A DNA stretch of 64,000 nt from Nonomuraea turcica (GTDB lineage: Bacteria; Actinomycetota; Actinomycetes; Streptosporangiales; Streptosporangiaceae). Location of the stretch: assembly GCF_030718205.1 (NCBI RefSeq), contig NZ_JAUZQF010000018.1, forward strand, positions 223,423 through 287,422, written 5' to 3'. The notes beneath the pieces are model-generated. The model saw only the letters and a program-made list of their open reading frames with translations, made no database searches and was not told the DNA's origin. The first letter of the stretch is position 1. Each line of letters begins with the position of its first letter. The translations under genes were made by a program, and so were the position numbers. Of the stretch, positions 40,896-49,295 are shown one piece after another.

Positions 40896-42824
40896 ATGCC
40901 GGATGTCATCGCCTACGGCGGGGACTGGAATCCCGAGCAGTGGCCCGAGGAGACGTGGGAGCAGGATGTCGCGCTGATGCGCGAGGCCGGCGTCAACAGG
41001 GTCAGCGTCGGGATCTTCTCCTGGTCGATGCTGGAGCCCGTCGAGGGGGTGTTCGACTTCGGCTGGTTCGACCGGGTGATGGACCTGCTGGCCGCGAACG
41101 GCATCCAGGCCAACCTGGCCACCCCGACGGCCTCTCCGCCGCCGTGGTTCTCCGACGCCTACCCCGAGGCGCTACCGGTGGACGCCGACGGGCGGCGGCT
41201 CTACCACGGCAGCAGGCAGGGCTTCTGCCCCAGCTCGCCGATCTACCGCGAGAAGGCGCTGCGGATCGCCGAGCAGGTGGCCCTGCGCTACCGCGCGCAC
41301 CCGGCGCTGGCCCTGTGGCACGTGCACAACGAGTACGGCTGCCACAACGCCCGCTGCTACTGCGACACCTCCGCCGCGGCGTTCCGCGCCTGGCTGCGCA
41401 ACCGCTACGCCTCGCTGGACGAGCTCAACGACGCGTGGGGCACCGCCTTCTGGTCACAGCGCTACAGCGACTGGGCCCAGATCCTGCCGCCCCGCGGCAC
41501 CCCCAGCTTCCCCAACCCGGGCCAGCAGCTCGACTTCCGCAGGTTCAGCTCCGACGCGCTCGTCGAGCTGTACGTCGCCGAGCGCGACCTGCTCAAGTCG
41601 ATCACCCCGGACGTGCCCGCGACCACGAACCTGATGGCAGGCGCGCACTGGGACATGGACTGCTGGTCCTTCGCCGACGAGCTCGACGTGGTCTCCACCG
41701 ACCACTACCTGGTCGGGGCCCGCGCCGAGCCGCACATCGACCTGGCCTTCGCCGCCGACTACGCGCGCTCGCTGAACCGTGGGCGGCCCTGGCTGCTGAT
41801 GGAGCACTCGACCAGCGCCGTCAACTGGCAACCCCGCAACCTCGCCAAGGCGCCCGGCGAGCTGCGCCGCAACTCCCTGCAGCACCTGGCCAGGGGCGCC
41901 GACGGGATCATGTTCTTCCAGTGGCGGGCCTCCCGCGCCGGCGCCGAGAAGTGGCACTCGGCGATGCTGCCGCACGCCGGCACCAACACCAAGATCTTCC
42001 GCGAGGTCGCCGCGCTCGGCGCCGAGCTGGCCGGGCTCTCCGACGTCGCCGGCAGCACGGTCAAGGCCGACGTGGCGATCCTGCTCGACCACTCCAGCGT
42101 GTGGGCCCAGGACCATCCCGCCCAGCCGACGGCGGACCTGGACCCGGTCGAGGAGGCCAAGCGCTGGCACGCCGCCCTGTGGCGGGCGGGCGTCACCTGC
42201 GACCTGGCCCGGCCCGAGTCCGACCTGTCCGGCTACCGCCTGGTGCTGGTGCCCGCGCTCTACCTGGTGAGCGACGCGGGGGCGGCCAACCTGGAGGACT
42301 TCGTCCGCCGGGGCGGGGTCGCGCTCGTCGGGCCGTACAGCGGGATCGTGGACGAGCACGACCGGGTGCGGCTGGGCGGCTACCCGGGGGCGTGGCGTGA
42401 CCTGCTCGGGGTGACGGTCGAGGAGTTCTTCCCCCTGGACGGGCCGATCCGGCTGGCGTCGGGGGCGACGGGGACCGTATGGAGCGAGCTGGCGCACGCC
42501 GGCGGGGCGAAGGTCCTGGACACCTACGCCACCGGCGAGCCCGCCTGGACCCGCAACTCCTGGGGCGACGGGGCCGCGCACTACCTGACCACCCGGCTGG
42601 ACGACGAGGCGCTGGCCGAGGTCGTGGCCGCCGTCTGCGCCGAGGCGGGCGCCGAACCCGTCGCCAAGGCGGGCCCGGGTGTGGAGGTGGTGCGGCGCTC
42701 GCATCCCGACGGCCGCTCGTTCCTGTTCGCGATCAACCACACGGAGGATGACGCCGTCGTGACGACGCCCGCGGGGGACCAGGTGACCGTGCCCGCCGGC
42801 GACGTCGTCGTCCTCACCGCCTGA
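40896..42824 (+). CDS. GH42 beta-galactosidase
   Basis: A 642-residue intracellular enzyme with no signal peptide. The GH42 barrel shows Y-G-G-D-W-N-P-E-Q-W near the start, acid/base E146 in H-V-H-N-E-Y-G, a zinc-like cysteine set in C-H-N-A-R-C-Y-C, and nucleophile E303 in L-L-M-E-H-S-T. Trimerisation and C-terminal domains follow. It should remove beta-galactosyl residues from oligosaccharides such as galactan side chains of pectin, after import. ATG 40896, preceded by AAAGG, is preferred over an in-frame GTG at 40863, which lies inside the operator. It is followed by an exo-rhamnogalacturonan lyase-like gene. Confidence 0.92.
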   Translation: MPDVIAYGGDWNPEQWPEETWEQDVALMREAGVNRVSVGIFSWSMLEPVEGVFDFGWFDRVMDLLAANGIQANLATPTASPPPWFSDAYPEALPVDADGRRLYHGSRQGFCPSSPIYREKALRIAEQVALRYRAHPALALWHVHNEYGCHNARCYCDTSAAAFRAWLRNRYASLDELNDAWGTAFWSQRYSDWAQILPPRGTPSFPNPGQQLDFRRFSSDALVELYVAERDLLKSITPDVPATTNLMAGAHWDMDCWSFADELDVVSTDHYLVGARAEPHIDLAFAADYARSLNRGRPWLLMEHSTSAVNWQPRNLAKAPGELRRNSLQHLARGADGIMFFQWRASRAGAEKWHSAMLPHAGTNTKIFREVAALGAELAGLSDVAGSTVKADVAILLDHSSVWAQDHPAQPTADLDPVEEAKRWHAALWRAGVTCDLARPESDLSGYRLVLVPALYLVSDAGAANLEDFVRRGGVALVGPYSGIVDEHDRVRLGGYPGAWRDLLGVTVEEFFPLDGPIRLASGATGTVWSELAHAGGAKVLDTYATGEPAWTRNSWGDGAAHYLTTRLDDEALAEVVAAVCAEAGAEPVAKAGPGVEVVRRSHPDGRSFLFAINHTEDDAVVTTPAGDQVTVPAGDVVVLTA

Positions 42825-42866
42825 CATCCGGGCCTCGCCTGCCGGGGCCCGGCCTCCACAACCGTT

Positions 42867-42882
42867 GGGAAAGCGCTTCCCC
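42867..42882. promoter_or_regulatory. LacI-type operator with AGCGCT core before the exolyase-like gene
   Basis: GGGAAAGCGCTTCCCC is a 16-bp near-perfect inverted repeat around AAGCGCTT. It lies between the GH42 stop and the next start (ATG 42937). Core and spacing resemble the site at 40861, suggesting a shared LacI-family regulator. Confidence 0.6.
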
Positions 42883-42936
42883 GGGAAGCGTGTCATCCCA
42901 CCGATCCCCCCTTCCCGTACGGAGGTGCACCCCCCA

Positions 42937-45633
42937 ATGTCCGAAATCTCGCGACGTGATGCGTTAAAGGGAATGGCCGTCGCCGGAGCGGCCGTCCCGC
43001 TGGCCTCGATGCTGGAGTCGCCCGCCCTGGCCGCCCTGGACATCCCCGACGTCAGCCTGCGCTGGCTGGAGGGCAAGCCCGCCGAGGCCCCCGGCACCAC
43101 CTGGGGCGTCCCCTGGCCGAAGGGCACGGTGCCCAAGGAGCAGCAGTTCGCGCTCACCGCCGCCGACGGCGCGGCCGTGCCGGTGCAGACGTGGCCGCTG
43201 GCGTACTGGCCGGACGGCTCGCTCAAGTGGACGGCCCACGCCGCGGGCCCCGGCACCCCCGTCGCCGAGACGTACACGCTGCGCCCCGGCGCCGCGGCCG
43301 CCCCGGCCAAGCCGGTCACGGTCAAGGACGAGAAGCAGTACGTGGACGTGGACACGGGCGTGATCCGGGTCCGCGTCCGCAAGGGCGGCAGCGAGCTGAT
43401 CTCCCAGATCTGGCGCGGCGAGACCGAGATCGCCCGCAAGGGGCAGCTGGTCAGCCTCAGGCAGAGCAAGATCGACGACGGCGACGATCGCACCACCGAA
43501 GTGGACTCCTACCTCAGCGACATCGCCAAGGTCGAGGTCGAGCAGTCCGGCCCGGTGCGCGCCGTGATCAGGATCGAGGGCCGCCACACCTCCACGAAGG
43601 GCAAGTCCTGGCTGCCGTTCACGGTCCGGCTGTACTTCTACGCCGGCGCGGAGAGCGTGCGCATGACGCACACGTTCGTGTTCGACCGTGACGGCCAGAA
43701 CGACTTCATCGCCGGTCTCGGCGTGCGCTTCCGCGTCCCGATGCGCGACGAGGCCTACAACCGGCACGTCCGCTTCGTCGGCGACGGGCACGGCCAGCTC
43801 GCCGAGGCGGTCAAGGGCATTACGGGCCTGCGCCGCGACCCGGGCCTGGCCGTCCGCAAGGCGCAGGTGGCCGGCCAGAAGCTGCCGGACATCGCCACCT
43901 GGGACGCCCGGGTGAGCAGCCGCGTCCACCTCATCCCGGACTGGGGCGACTACACCCTCTCCCAGCTGTCCTCCGAGGGCTTCACGCTGAAGAAGCGCAC
44001 CAAGAAGGGGTACGGCTGGGTCGCCGTCGACCAGGGCAAGCGGGCCTCGGGCTTCGGCTACGTGGGCGGCGTGGGCGGCGGTCTCGCGTTCGGCATGCGC
44101 GACTTCTGGCAGCGCCACCCCAGCCAGCTCGACATCCGCGGCGCCGCCTCGGAGGAGGCCGAGGTCACGGTCTGGATGTGGTCGCCGGAGGCCGGGCCGA
44201 TGGACACCCGCTTCTACCACGACGGCCTCGGCCAGGACACCTTCCCCGAGCAGATCGAGGGCCTCAACATCACCTACGAGGACTACGAGCCCGGGTTCGG
44301 CACGCCGCTCGGCATCGCGCGGACGACCGAGCTGACCTTCTGGGCCGTGGCCGCCACCCCCGACGCCGCGCGGCTCGGCGCGATGGCCGACGCGGTGCGC
44401 ACGCCGCCGCTGATCATCGCCCCGCCCGAGCACCTGGCCGCCGCCAAGGTGTTCGGCGGCCTGTTCACCCCGGTCGACCGGTCCACCCCGGAGAAGAAGA
44501 CCATCGAGGACCGGCTCGACTTCCTCTTCGACTACTACAAGAAGCAGGTCGAGCAGCGCCACTGGTACGGCTTCTGGGACTACGGCGACATCATGCACAC
44601 GTTCGACGAGGACCGTCGCGTGTGGCGCTACGACATCGGCGGCTACGCCTGGGACAACTCCGAGCTCTCGCCGGACCTGTGGCTCTGGTACGCGTACCTG
44701 CGCTCGGGCCGGGCCGACGTCTTCCGCTTCGCCGAGGCGATGACCCGGCACACCGGCGAGGTGGACGTCTACCACCTGGGCCCGTGGGCCGGGCTTGGGA
44801 CCCGGCACAACGTCCAGCACTGGGGGTGCAGCGCCAAGCAGCAACGCATCTCGACGGCCGTCTACCGGCGCATCTTCTACTTCCTGACCGCCGACGAGCG
44901 CACCGGGGATCTGATGCGGGCGCTGGTGGACTCCGACAAGACGTTTATGGCGCTCGACCCGCTGCGGAAGATCCGCACGGCGCCGTACACGCCGAACCCG
45001 GAGGCGCTGGCCATCGGCCTGGGCACCGACTGGAGCGGCCTGGCCGCCGCCTGGCTCACCGAATGGGAGCGCGGCGGCGACCCGATCGCCGAGAAGAAGC
45101 TCAAGGCCACGATGCGGACCATCGCCGCGATGCCCAACGGGTTCGTCACGGGGGAGGGGCTCTACAACATCAACACCGGCGAGTTCGCGGCTGCCGAGAA
45201 GAAAGTGGCGGTGTCTCATCTGTCGGCCATGTTCGGGCAGGTCGAGATCTGCGCCGAGCTGATCGACCTGGTGGACATGCCGGACTTCGAGAAGGCGTGG
45301 CTCCAGTACTGCCGGCTGTTCAACGCCACCAGGGCCGAGCAGGCGGCCGAGACCGGGGCCCACTTCGGCAACCTCATCCTCAAGCAGGGGCACTCCAGGC
45401 TCACGGCGTACGCGGCGGTCCGGCTGAAGCGCGACGACCTCGCCACCCGCGCCTGGACGGAGTTCCGCACCGGCGACGGGTACGCCCCGACCCTGCCGTG
45501 GAAGTCCGAGAAGGTCGCCACCACGCTCAACCCGACCGACGAGGCGGCCTGGGTCTCCACCAACACCACCGCCCTGTACGGCCTGGCCGCCATCCAGAAC
45601 CTGGCCCTCGTGGGCGACAAGCTCCCCAGATGA
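42937..45633 (+). CDS. Tat-exported exo-rhamnogalacturonan lyase-like protein (PcRGLX/YetA, PL26-like)
   Basis: An 898-residue protein. A twin-arginine signal (S-R-R-D-A-L-K-G, residues 5-12, ending near 32) precedes a RIFT-barrel-type N-terminal domain (V-P-W-P-K-G-T-V near 62, W-P-D-G-S-L-K-W near 90), a central beta-rich domain (near 230-400) and a C-terminal helical toroid, the architecture of the PcRGLX/YetA family. Family knowledge: the fungal member releases disaccharides from rhamnogalacturonan I ends. Y-H-L-G-P-W-A-G and H-W-G-C-S lie in the helical part. It would act outside the cell to give unsaturated GalA-rhamnose. GGAGG (42921-42925) lies 11 bases upstream of the ATG. Leucine codon 10, in the signal, is TTA. 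Confidence 0.82.
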   Translation: MSEISRRDALKGMAVAGAAVPLASMLESPALAALDIPDVSLRWLEGKPAEAPGTTWGVPWPKGTVPKEQQFALTAADGAAVPVQTWPLAYWPDGSLKWTAHAAGPGTPVAETYTLRPGAAAAPAKPVTVKDEKQYVDVDTGVIRVRVRKGGSELISQIWRGETEIARKGQLVSLRQSKIDDGDDRTTEVDSYLSDIAKVEVEQSGPVRAVIRIEGRHTSTKGKSWLPFTVRLYFYAGAESVRMTHTFVFDRDGQNDFIAGLGVRFRVPMRDEAYNRHVRFVGDGHGQLAEAVKGITGLRRDPGLAVRKAQVAGQKLPDIATWDARVSSRVHLIPDWGDYTLSQLSSEGFTLKKRTKKGYGWVAVDQGKRASGFGYVGGVGGGLAFGMRDFWQRHPSQLDIRGAASEEAEVTVWMWSPEAGPMDTRFYHDGLGQDTFPEQIEGLNITYEDYEPGFGTPLGIARTTELTFWAVAATPDAARLGAMADAVRTPPLIIAPPEHLAAAKVFGGLFTPVDRSTPEKKTIEDRLDFLFDYYKKQVEQRHWYGFWDYGDIMHTFDEDRRVWRYDIGGYAWDNSELSPDLWLWYAYLRSGRADVFRFAEAMTRHTGEVDVYHLGPWAGLGTRHNVQHWGCSAKQQRISTAVYRRIFYFLTADERTGDLMRALVDSDKTFMALDPLRKIRTAPYTPNPEALAIGLGTDWSGLAAAWLTEWERGGDPIAEKKLKATMRTIAAMPNGFVTGEGLYNINTGEFAAAEKKVAVSHLSAMFGQVEICAELIDLVDMPDFEKAWLQYCRLFNATRAEQAAETGAHFGNLILKQGHSRLTAYAAVRLKRDDLATRAWTEFRTGDGYAPTLPWKSEKVATTLNPTDEAAWVSTNTTALYGLAAIQNLALVGDKLPR

Positions 45634-45635
45634 CC

Positions 45636-45645
45636 GATTAAAACG
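45636..45645. promoter_or_regulatory. GATTAAAACG half-site upstream of the rhamnose catabolic operon
   Basis: GATTAAAACG lies 51 bases upstream of the predicted -35 and exactly 100 bases before the identical block at 45736. The downstream half is degenerate. It may be an auxiliary operator or serve the end of the preceding unit. Confidence 0.5.
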
Positions 45646-45695
45646 TGTCACCGCCCCCGGCTGACCTCCTGGTCATGCCGGGGGCCGGGGACGCA

Positions 45696-45724
45696 TTGAC
45701 AGCGAGCACCAGGAATCGTAGTTT
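45696..45724 (+). promoter_or_regulatory. Promoter of the rhaM-rhaI-aldolase operon
   Basis: TTGACA (45696-45701) and TAGTTT (45719-45724), 17 bases apart, are one of the best sigma-70-like promoters in the window. Transcription should start near 45731. Confidence 0.7.
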
Positions 45725-45736
45725 CCTGCACGGAGG

Positions 45737-45752
45737 ATTAAAACGTTTTGAA
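45737..45752. promoter_or_regulatory. ATTAAAACGTTTTGAA operator of the rhamnose catabolic operon
   Basis: A near-perfect 16-bp palindrome with central CG, just downstream of the predicted transcription start and touching the ribosome site of rhaM. It is the best copy of the ATTAAAACG family and is well placed for repression. Confidence 0.75.
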
Positions 45753-45762
45753 GGGAGTGCCA

Positions 45763-46080
45763 GTGCAACGCGTCTGCTTCCTGCTGAAAGTCCGCCCAGA
45801 GCGGCTGGCGGAGTATCGCGAACGCCACCAGAACGTCTGGCCGGACATGCGAGAGGCGCTGTCGCGCACCGGCTGGCACAACTATTCGCTCTTCCTCAGG
45901 GACGACGGCCTGCTCGTGGGCTACCTGGAGACCGAGGACTTCGAGGCCGCCAAGAAGGCCATGGCCGAGACGGACGTCAACGCCCGCTGGCAGGCCGAGA
46001 TGGCGCCCTTCTTCGAGGACCTCGACGGTCGCCCCGACGAGGGCATGGCGCCGCTGACCGAAGTGTTCCACCTGGATTGA
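45763..46080 (+). CDS. rhaM: L-rhamnose mutarotase
   Basis: A 105-residue protein of the RhaM/YiiL family. R-V-C-F-L-L-K-V-R-P-E-R-L-A-E-Y, W-P-D-M-R-E-A-L, W-H-N-Y-S-L-F and the closing L-T-E-V-F-H-L-D are family-typical; a histidine and nearby tyrosines line the sugar site. It interconverts alpha- and beta-L-rhamnopyranose so that the isomerase gets its preferred anomer. GTG 45763 is chosen because AAGGGAG (45751-45757) is spaced five bases away and the length then matches the ~104-residue family. It is the first gene of the operon. Confidence 0.92.
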   Translation: MQRVCFLLKVRPERLAEYRERHQNVWPDMREALSRTGWHNYSLFLRDDGLLVGYLETEDFEAAKKAMAETDVNARWQAEMAPFFEDLDGRPDEGMAPLTEVFHLD

Positions 46081-46091
46081 TCGGGGAGTTC

Positions 46092-47249
46092 ATGACTGAC
46101 ATCAAGGCCGCGCTACGGGCGCAGCACATCGAGACGCCGTCCTGGGCGTACGGCAACAGCGGCACGAGGTTCAAGGTGTTCGCCCAGCAGGGCGTGCCGC
46201 GCGACCCGTACGAGAAGCTCGCCGACGCCGCCCAGGTGCACGCCTACACGGGGGTGGCGCCCACGGTCGCCCTGCACATCCCGTGGGACAAGGTGGACGA
46301 CTACGCCGACCTGGCCCGGCATGCCAAGGACCTGGGCGTCGGCATCGGCGCGATCAACTCCAACGTCTTCCAGGACGACGACTACAAGCTCGGCAGCGTC
46401 ACCAACCCGGACCCGCGGGTGCGCCGCAAGGCCACCGACCACCTGCTCGAGTGCGTGGACATCATGGACGCCACCGGCTCCGACACCCTCAAGCTGTGGT
46501 TCTCCGACGGCATCAACTACCCGGGTCAGGACGACATCCGCGCCCGCCAGGACCGGCTGGCCGAGTCCCTGGCCGAGGTGTACGAGCGCCTGGGTGAGGG
46601 CCAGCGGTTCCTGCTGGAGTACAAGCTGTTCGAGCCCGCCTTCTACGCCACCGACGTGCCGGACTGGGGCACCGCGTACGCGCACTGCGTCAAGCTCGGC
46701 CCCAAGGCGCAGGTGGTCGTGGACACCGGGCACCACGCGCCGGGCACCAACATCGAGTTCATCGTGGCGTTCCTGCTGCGCGAGGGCAAGCTCGGCGGCT
46801 TCGACTTCAACTCCCGCTTCTACGCCGACGACGACCTGATGGTGGGGGCCGCGGACCCCTTCCAGCTGTTCCGCATCATGTTCGAGGTGGTGGGCGGCGG
46901 TGGCTTCGACCCTGAGCTCAACGTGGCCTTCATGCTCGACCAGTGCCACAACATCGAGCCGAAGATCCCCGGCCAGATCCGCTCGGTCATGAACGTCCAG
47001 GAGGCCACCGCCAAGGCCCTGCTGGTCGACCGCGAGGCTTTGGCCGCGGCGCAGAACGAGGGCGACGTGCTGGGCTCGAACGCCGTGTTCATGGACGCCT
47101 ACAACACCGACGTGCGGCCGCTGCTCGCCGAGCTGCGGGAGGAGATGGGCCTCGCGCCCGACCCGATGGCCGCGTACGCCAAGTCCGGATATTTCGAGAA
47201 AATCGCCGCCGAGCGTGTCGGCGGACAGCAGGCCGGCTGGGGGGCCTGA
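46092..47249 (+). CDS. rhaI: L-rhamnose isomerase
   Basis: A 385-residue xylose-isomerase-fold enzyme of the Pseudomonas-type L-rhamnose isomerase group. L-W-F-S-D-G-I-N-Y-P-G-Q-D near 138, E-Y-K-L-F-E-P near 175, D-T-G-H-H-A-P near 215 and D-F-N-S-R-F-Y near 237 hold the metal ligands. It converts L-rhamnose to L-rhamnulose with Mn2+ or similar metal. ATG 46092 follows GGGGAG with good spacing and lies 12 bases after rhaM; the next gene starts 7 bases after its stop. Confidence 0.92.
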   Translation: MTDIKAALRAQHIETPSWAYGNSGTRFKVFAQQGVPRDPYEKLADAAQVHAYTGVAPTVALHIPWDKVDDYADLARHAKDLGVGIGAINSNVFQDDDYKLGSVTNPDPRVRRKATDHLLECVDIMDATGSDTLKLWFSDGINYPGQDDIRARQDRLAESLAEVYERLGEGQRFLLEYKLFEPAFYATDVPDWGTAYAHCVKLGPKAQVVVDTGHHAPGTNIEFIVAFLLREGKLGGFDFNSRFYADDDLMVGAADPFQLFRIMFEVVGGGGFDPELNVAFMLDQCHNIEPKIPGQIRSVMNVQEATAKALLVDREALAAAQNEGDVLGSNAVFMDAYNTDVRPLLAELREEMGLAPDPMAAYAKSGYFEKIAAERVGGQQAGWGA

Positions 47250-47255
47250 AGCACC

Positions 47256-49295
47256 ATGGATGTCATCAACGAACTGCTGGAACGCTCGCACCGCCTGGGA
47301 GCCGACCCGCGCAACACCAACTTCGCCGGCGGCAACACCTCGGCCAAGGGCAGTGAGTCCGACCCGGTGACCGGCGAGGACGTCGAGCTGCTCTGGGTCA
47401 AGGGCTCCGGCGGCGACCTGGGCACGCTCAAGGAGTCCGGCCTGGCGGTGCTGCGCCTGGACCGGCTGCGCGCGCTCAAGGGCGTCTACCCGGGCGTCGA
47501 GCGCGAGGACGAGATGGTCGCCGCGTTCGACTACTGCCTGCACGGCAAGGGCGGGGCGGCCCCGTCGATCGACACGGCCATGCACGGCCTGGTCGAGGCG
47601 GGCCACGTCGACCACCTGCACCCCGACGCGGGCATCGCCATCGCGACCGCCGCCGACGGCGAGGAGCTGACCAGGCGGGTCTTCGGCGACCGGGTGGTGT
47701 GGGTGCCGTGGCGGCGGCCCGGCTTCCAGCTCGGCCTGGACATCGCCGCGATCAAGGACGCCAACCCGCAGGCGATCGGCTGCGTCCTCGGCGGCCACGG
47801 CATCACCGCCTGGGGCGCCACGTCCGAGGAGTGCGAGTCCCGCTCGCTGGAGATCATCCGCACCGCGGAGGCGTACCTGGCCGAGCACGGCCGGCCCGAC
47901 CCCTTCGGCTCGGTCGTCTACGACACGCTGCCCGAGGCCGAGCGGCACGCCCGCGCGGCCGCGCTGTTCCCGGTCATCCGCGGCCTGGCCTCCACCGACG
48001 TGCGTACGGTCGGCCACTACACCGACACGCCCGAGGTGCTGGACTTCGTCTCCCGCGCCGAGCACCCGAGGCTGGCCGCGCTGGGCACGTCCTGCCCCGA
48101 CCACTTCCTGCGCACGAAGGTCGCCCCGCTGGTGCTCGACCTGCCGCCGGACGCGCCGCTGGAGCAGGCCGTCGAGCGGCTGCGCGAGCTGCACGCCGCC
48201 TACCGCGAGGACTACACCGCCTACTACGACCGGCACGCCACCCCGGACTCGCCGCCGATGCGCGGCGCGGACCCGGCGATCGTGCTGGTGCCGGGCGTCG
48301 GCATGTTCTCCTTCGGCAAGGACAAGCAGACCGCCCGGGTGGCCGGCGAGTTCTACGTCAACGCCATCAACGTCATGCGCGGCGCCGAGTCCGTCTCCAC
48401 CTACGCGCCCATCCCCGAGTCGGAGAAGTTCCGCATCGAGTACTGGGAGCTGGAGGAGGCCAAGCTCCGCCGCATGCCCAAGCCCAAGCCCCTGGCCACG
48501 CGCGTGGCGCTGGTCACCGGCGGCGGCTCGGGCATCGGCGCGGCCACGGCCCGCCGCCTGGCGGCCGAGGGCGCCTGCGTGGTGATCGCCGACCGCGACC
48601 TGGCCGCCGCCGAGAAGGTGGCCGAGGAGATCGGCGCGAGCGCGTACCGGGTGTCCGACGTGGCCGTGGCCGCCGGCGTGGACGTCACCTCCGAGGAGCA
48701 GGTCGTCGCCGCGGTACGCGCGGGCGTGCTGGCCTTCGGTGGCGTGGACCTGATCGTCAACAACGCCGGCCTGTCGCTCTCGCGCGCGCTGCTGGAGACC
48801 ACCCTCGCGGACTGGGACCTGCAGCACGACGTCATGGCGCGCGGCTCGTTCCTGGTCTCCCGCGAGAGCGCCCGGGTGATGATCGACCAGGCCATGGGCG
48901 GCGACATCATCTACATCTCCTCCAAGAACGCCGTCTTCGCCGGCCCGAACAACGTGGCCTACGGCGCCGCCAAGGCCGACCAGGCCCACCAGGTCCGCCT
49001 GCTCGCGGCCGAGCTGGGCGCCCACGGCGTCCGCGTCAACGGCATCAACCCCGACGGTGTTGTCCGCGGCTCCGGCATCTTCGCCTCCGGCTGGGGCGCC
49101 AACCGCGCGAAGGTCTACGGGGTCGAGGAGGAGAATCTCGGCGAGTTCTACGCGCAGCGCACCCTGCTCAAGCGCGAGGTGCTGCCCGAGCACGTGGCCG
49201 CGGCCGTCTTCGCCCTCACCGGCGGCGACCTGACCCACACCACGGGCCTGCACATCCCGGTGGACGCCGGCGTGGCCGCCGCCTTCCTGCGCTAG
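47256..49295 (+). CDS. Bifunctional rhamnulose-1-phosphate aldolase / SDR dehydrogenase
   Basis: A 679-residue fusion. Residues 1-400 are a class II aldolase domain (N-F-A-G-G-N-T-S-A-K-G near 22; H-L-H-P-D and G-G-H-G-I histidines bind zinc), and residues 410-679 a short-chain dehydrogenase with V-T-G-G-G-S-G-I-G near 420 and Y-G-A-A-K carrying catalytic Tyr/Lys. Rhamnulose-1-P is split to dihydroxyacetone phosphate and L-lactaldehyde, which the SDR half should oxidise with NAD(P)+. This is the RhaEW-type fusion also known from bacilli and other bacteria. Its TAG stop overlaps the stop of a convergent membrane-protein gene. Confidence 0.93.
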   Translation: MDVINELLERSHRLGADPRNTNFAGGNTSAKGSESDPVTGEDVELLWVKGSGGDLGTLKESGLAVLRLDRLRALKGVYPGVEREDEMVAAFDYCLHGKGGAAPSIDTAMHGLVEAGHVDHLHPDAGIAIATAADGEELTRRVFGDRVVWVPWRRPGFQLGLDIAAIKDANPQAIGCVLGGHGITAWGATSEECESRSLEIIRTAEAYLAEHGRPDPFGSVVYDTLPEAERHARAAALFPVIRGLASTDVRTVGHYTDTPEVLDFVSRAEHPRLAALGTSCPDHFLRTKVAPLVLDLPPDAPLEQAVERLRELHAAYREDYTAYYDRHATPDSPPMRGADPAIVLVPGVGMFSFGKDKQTARVAGEFYVNAINVMRGAESVSTYAPIPESEKFRIEYWELEEAKLRRMPKPKPLATRVALVTGGGSGIGAATARRLAAEGACVVIADRDLAAAEKVAEEIGASAYRVSDVAVAAGVDVTSEEQVVAAVRAGVLAFGGVDLIVNNAGLSLSRALLETTLADWDLQHDVMARGSFLVSRESARVMIDQAMGGDIIYISSKNAVFAGPNNVAYGAAKADQAHQVRLLAAELGAHGVRVNGINPDGVVRGSGIFASGWGANRAKVYGVEEENLGEFYAQRTLLKREVLPEHVAAAVFALTGGDLTHTTGLHIPVDAGVAAAFLR

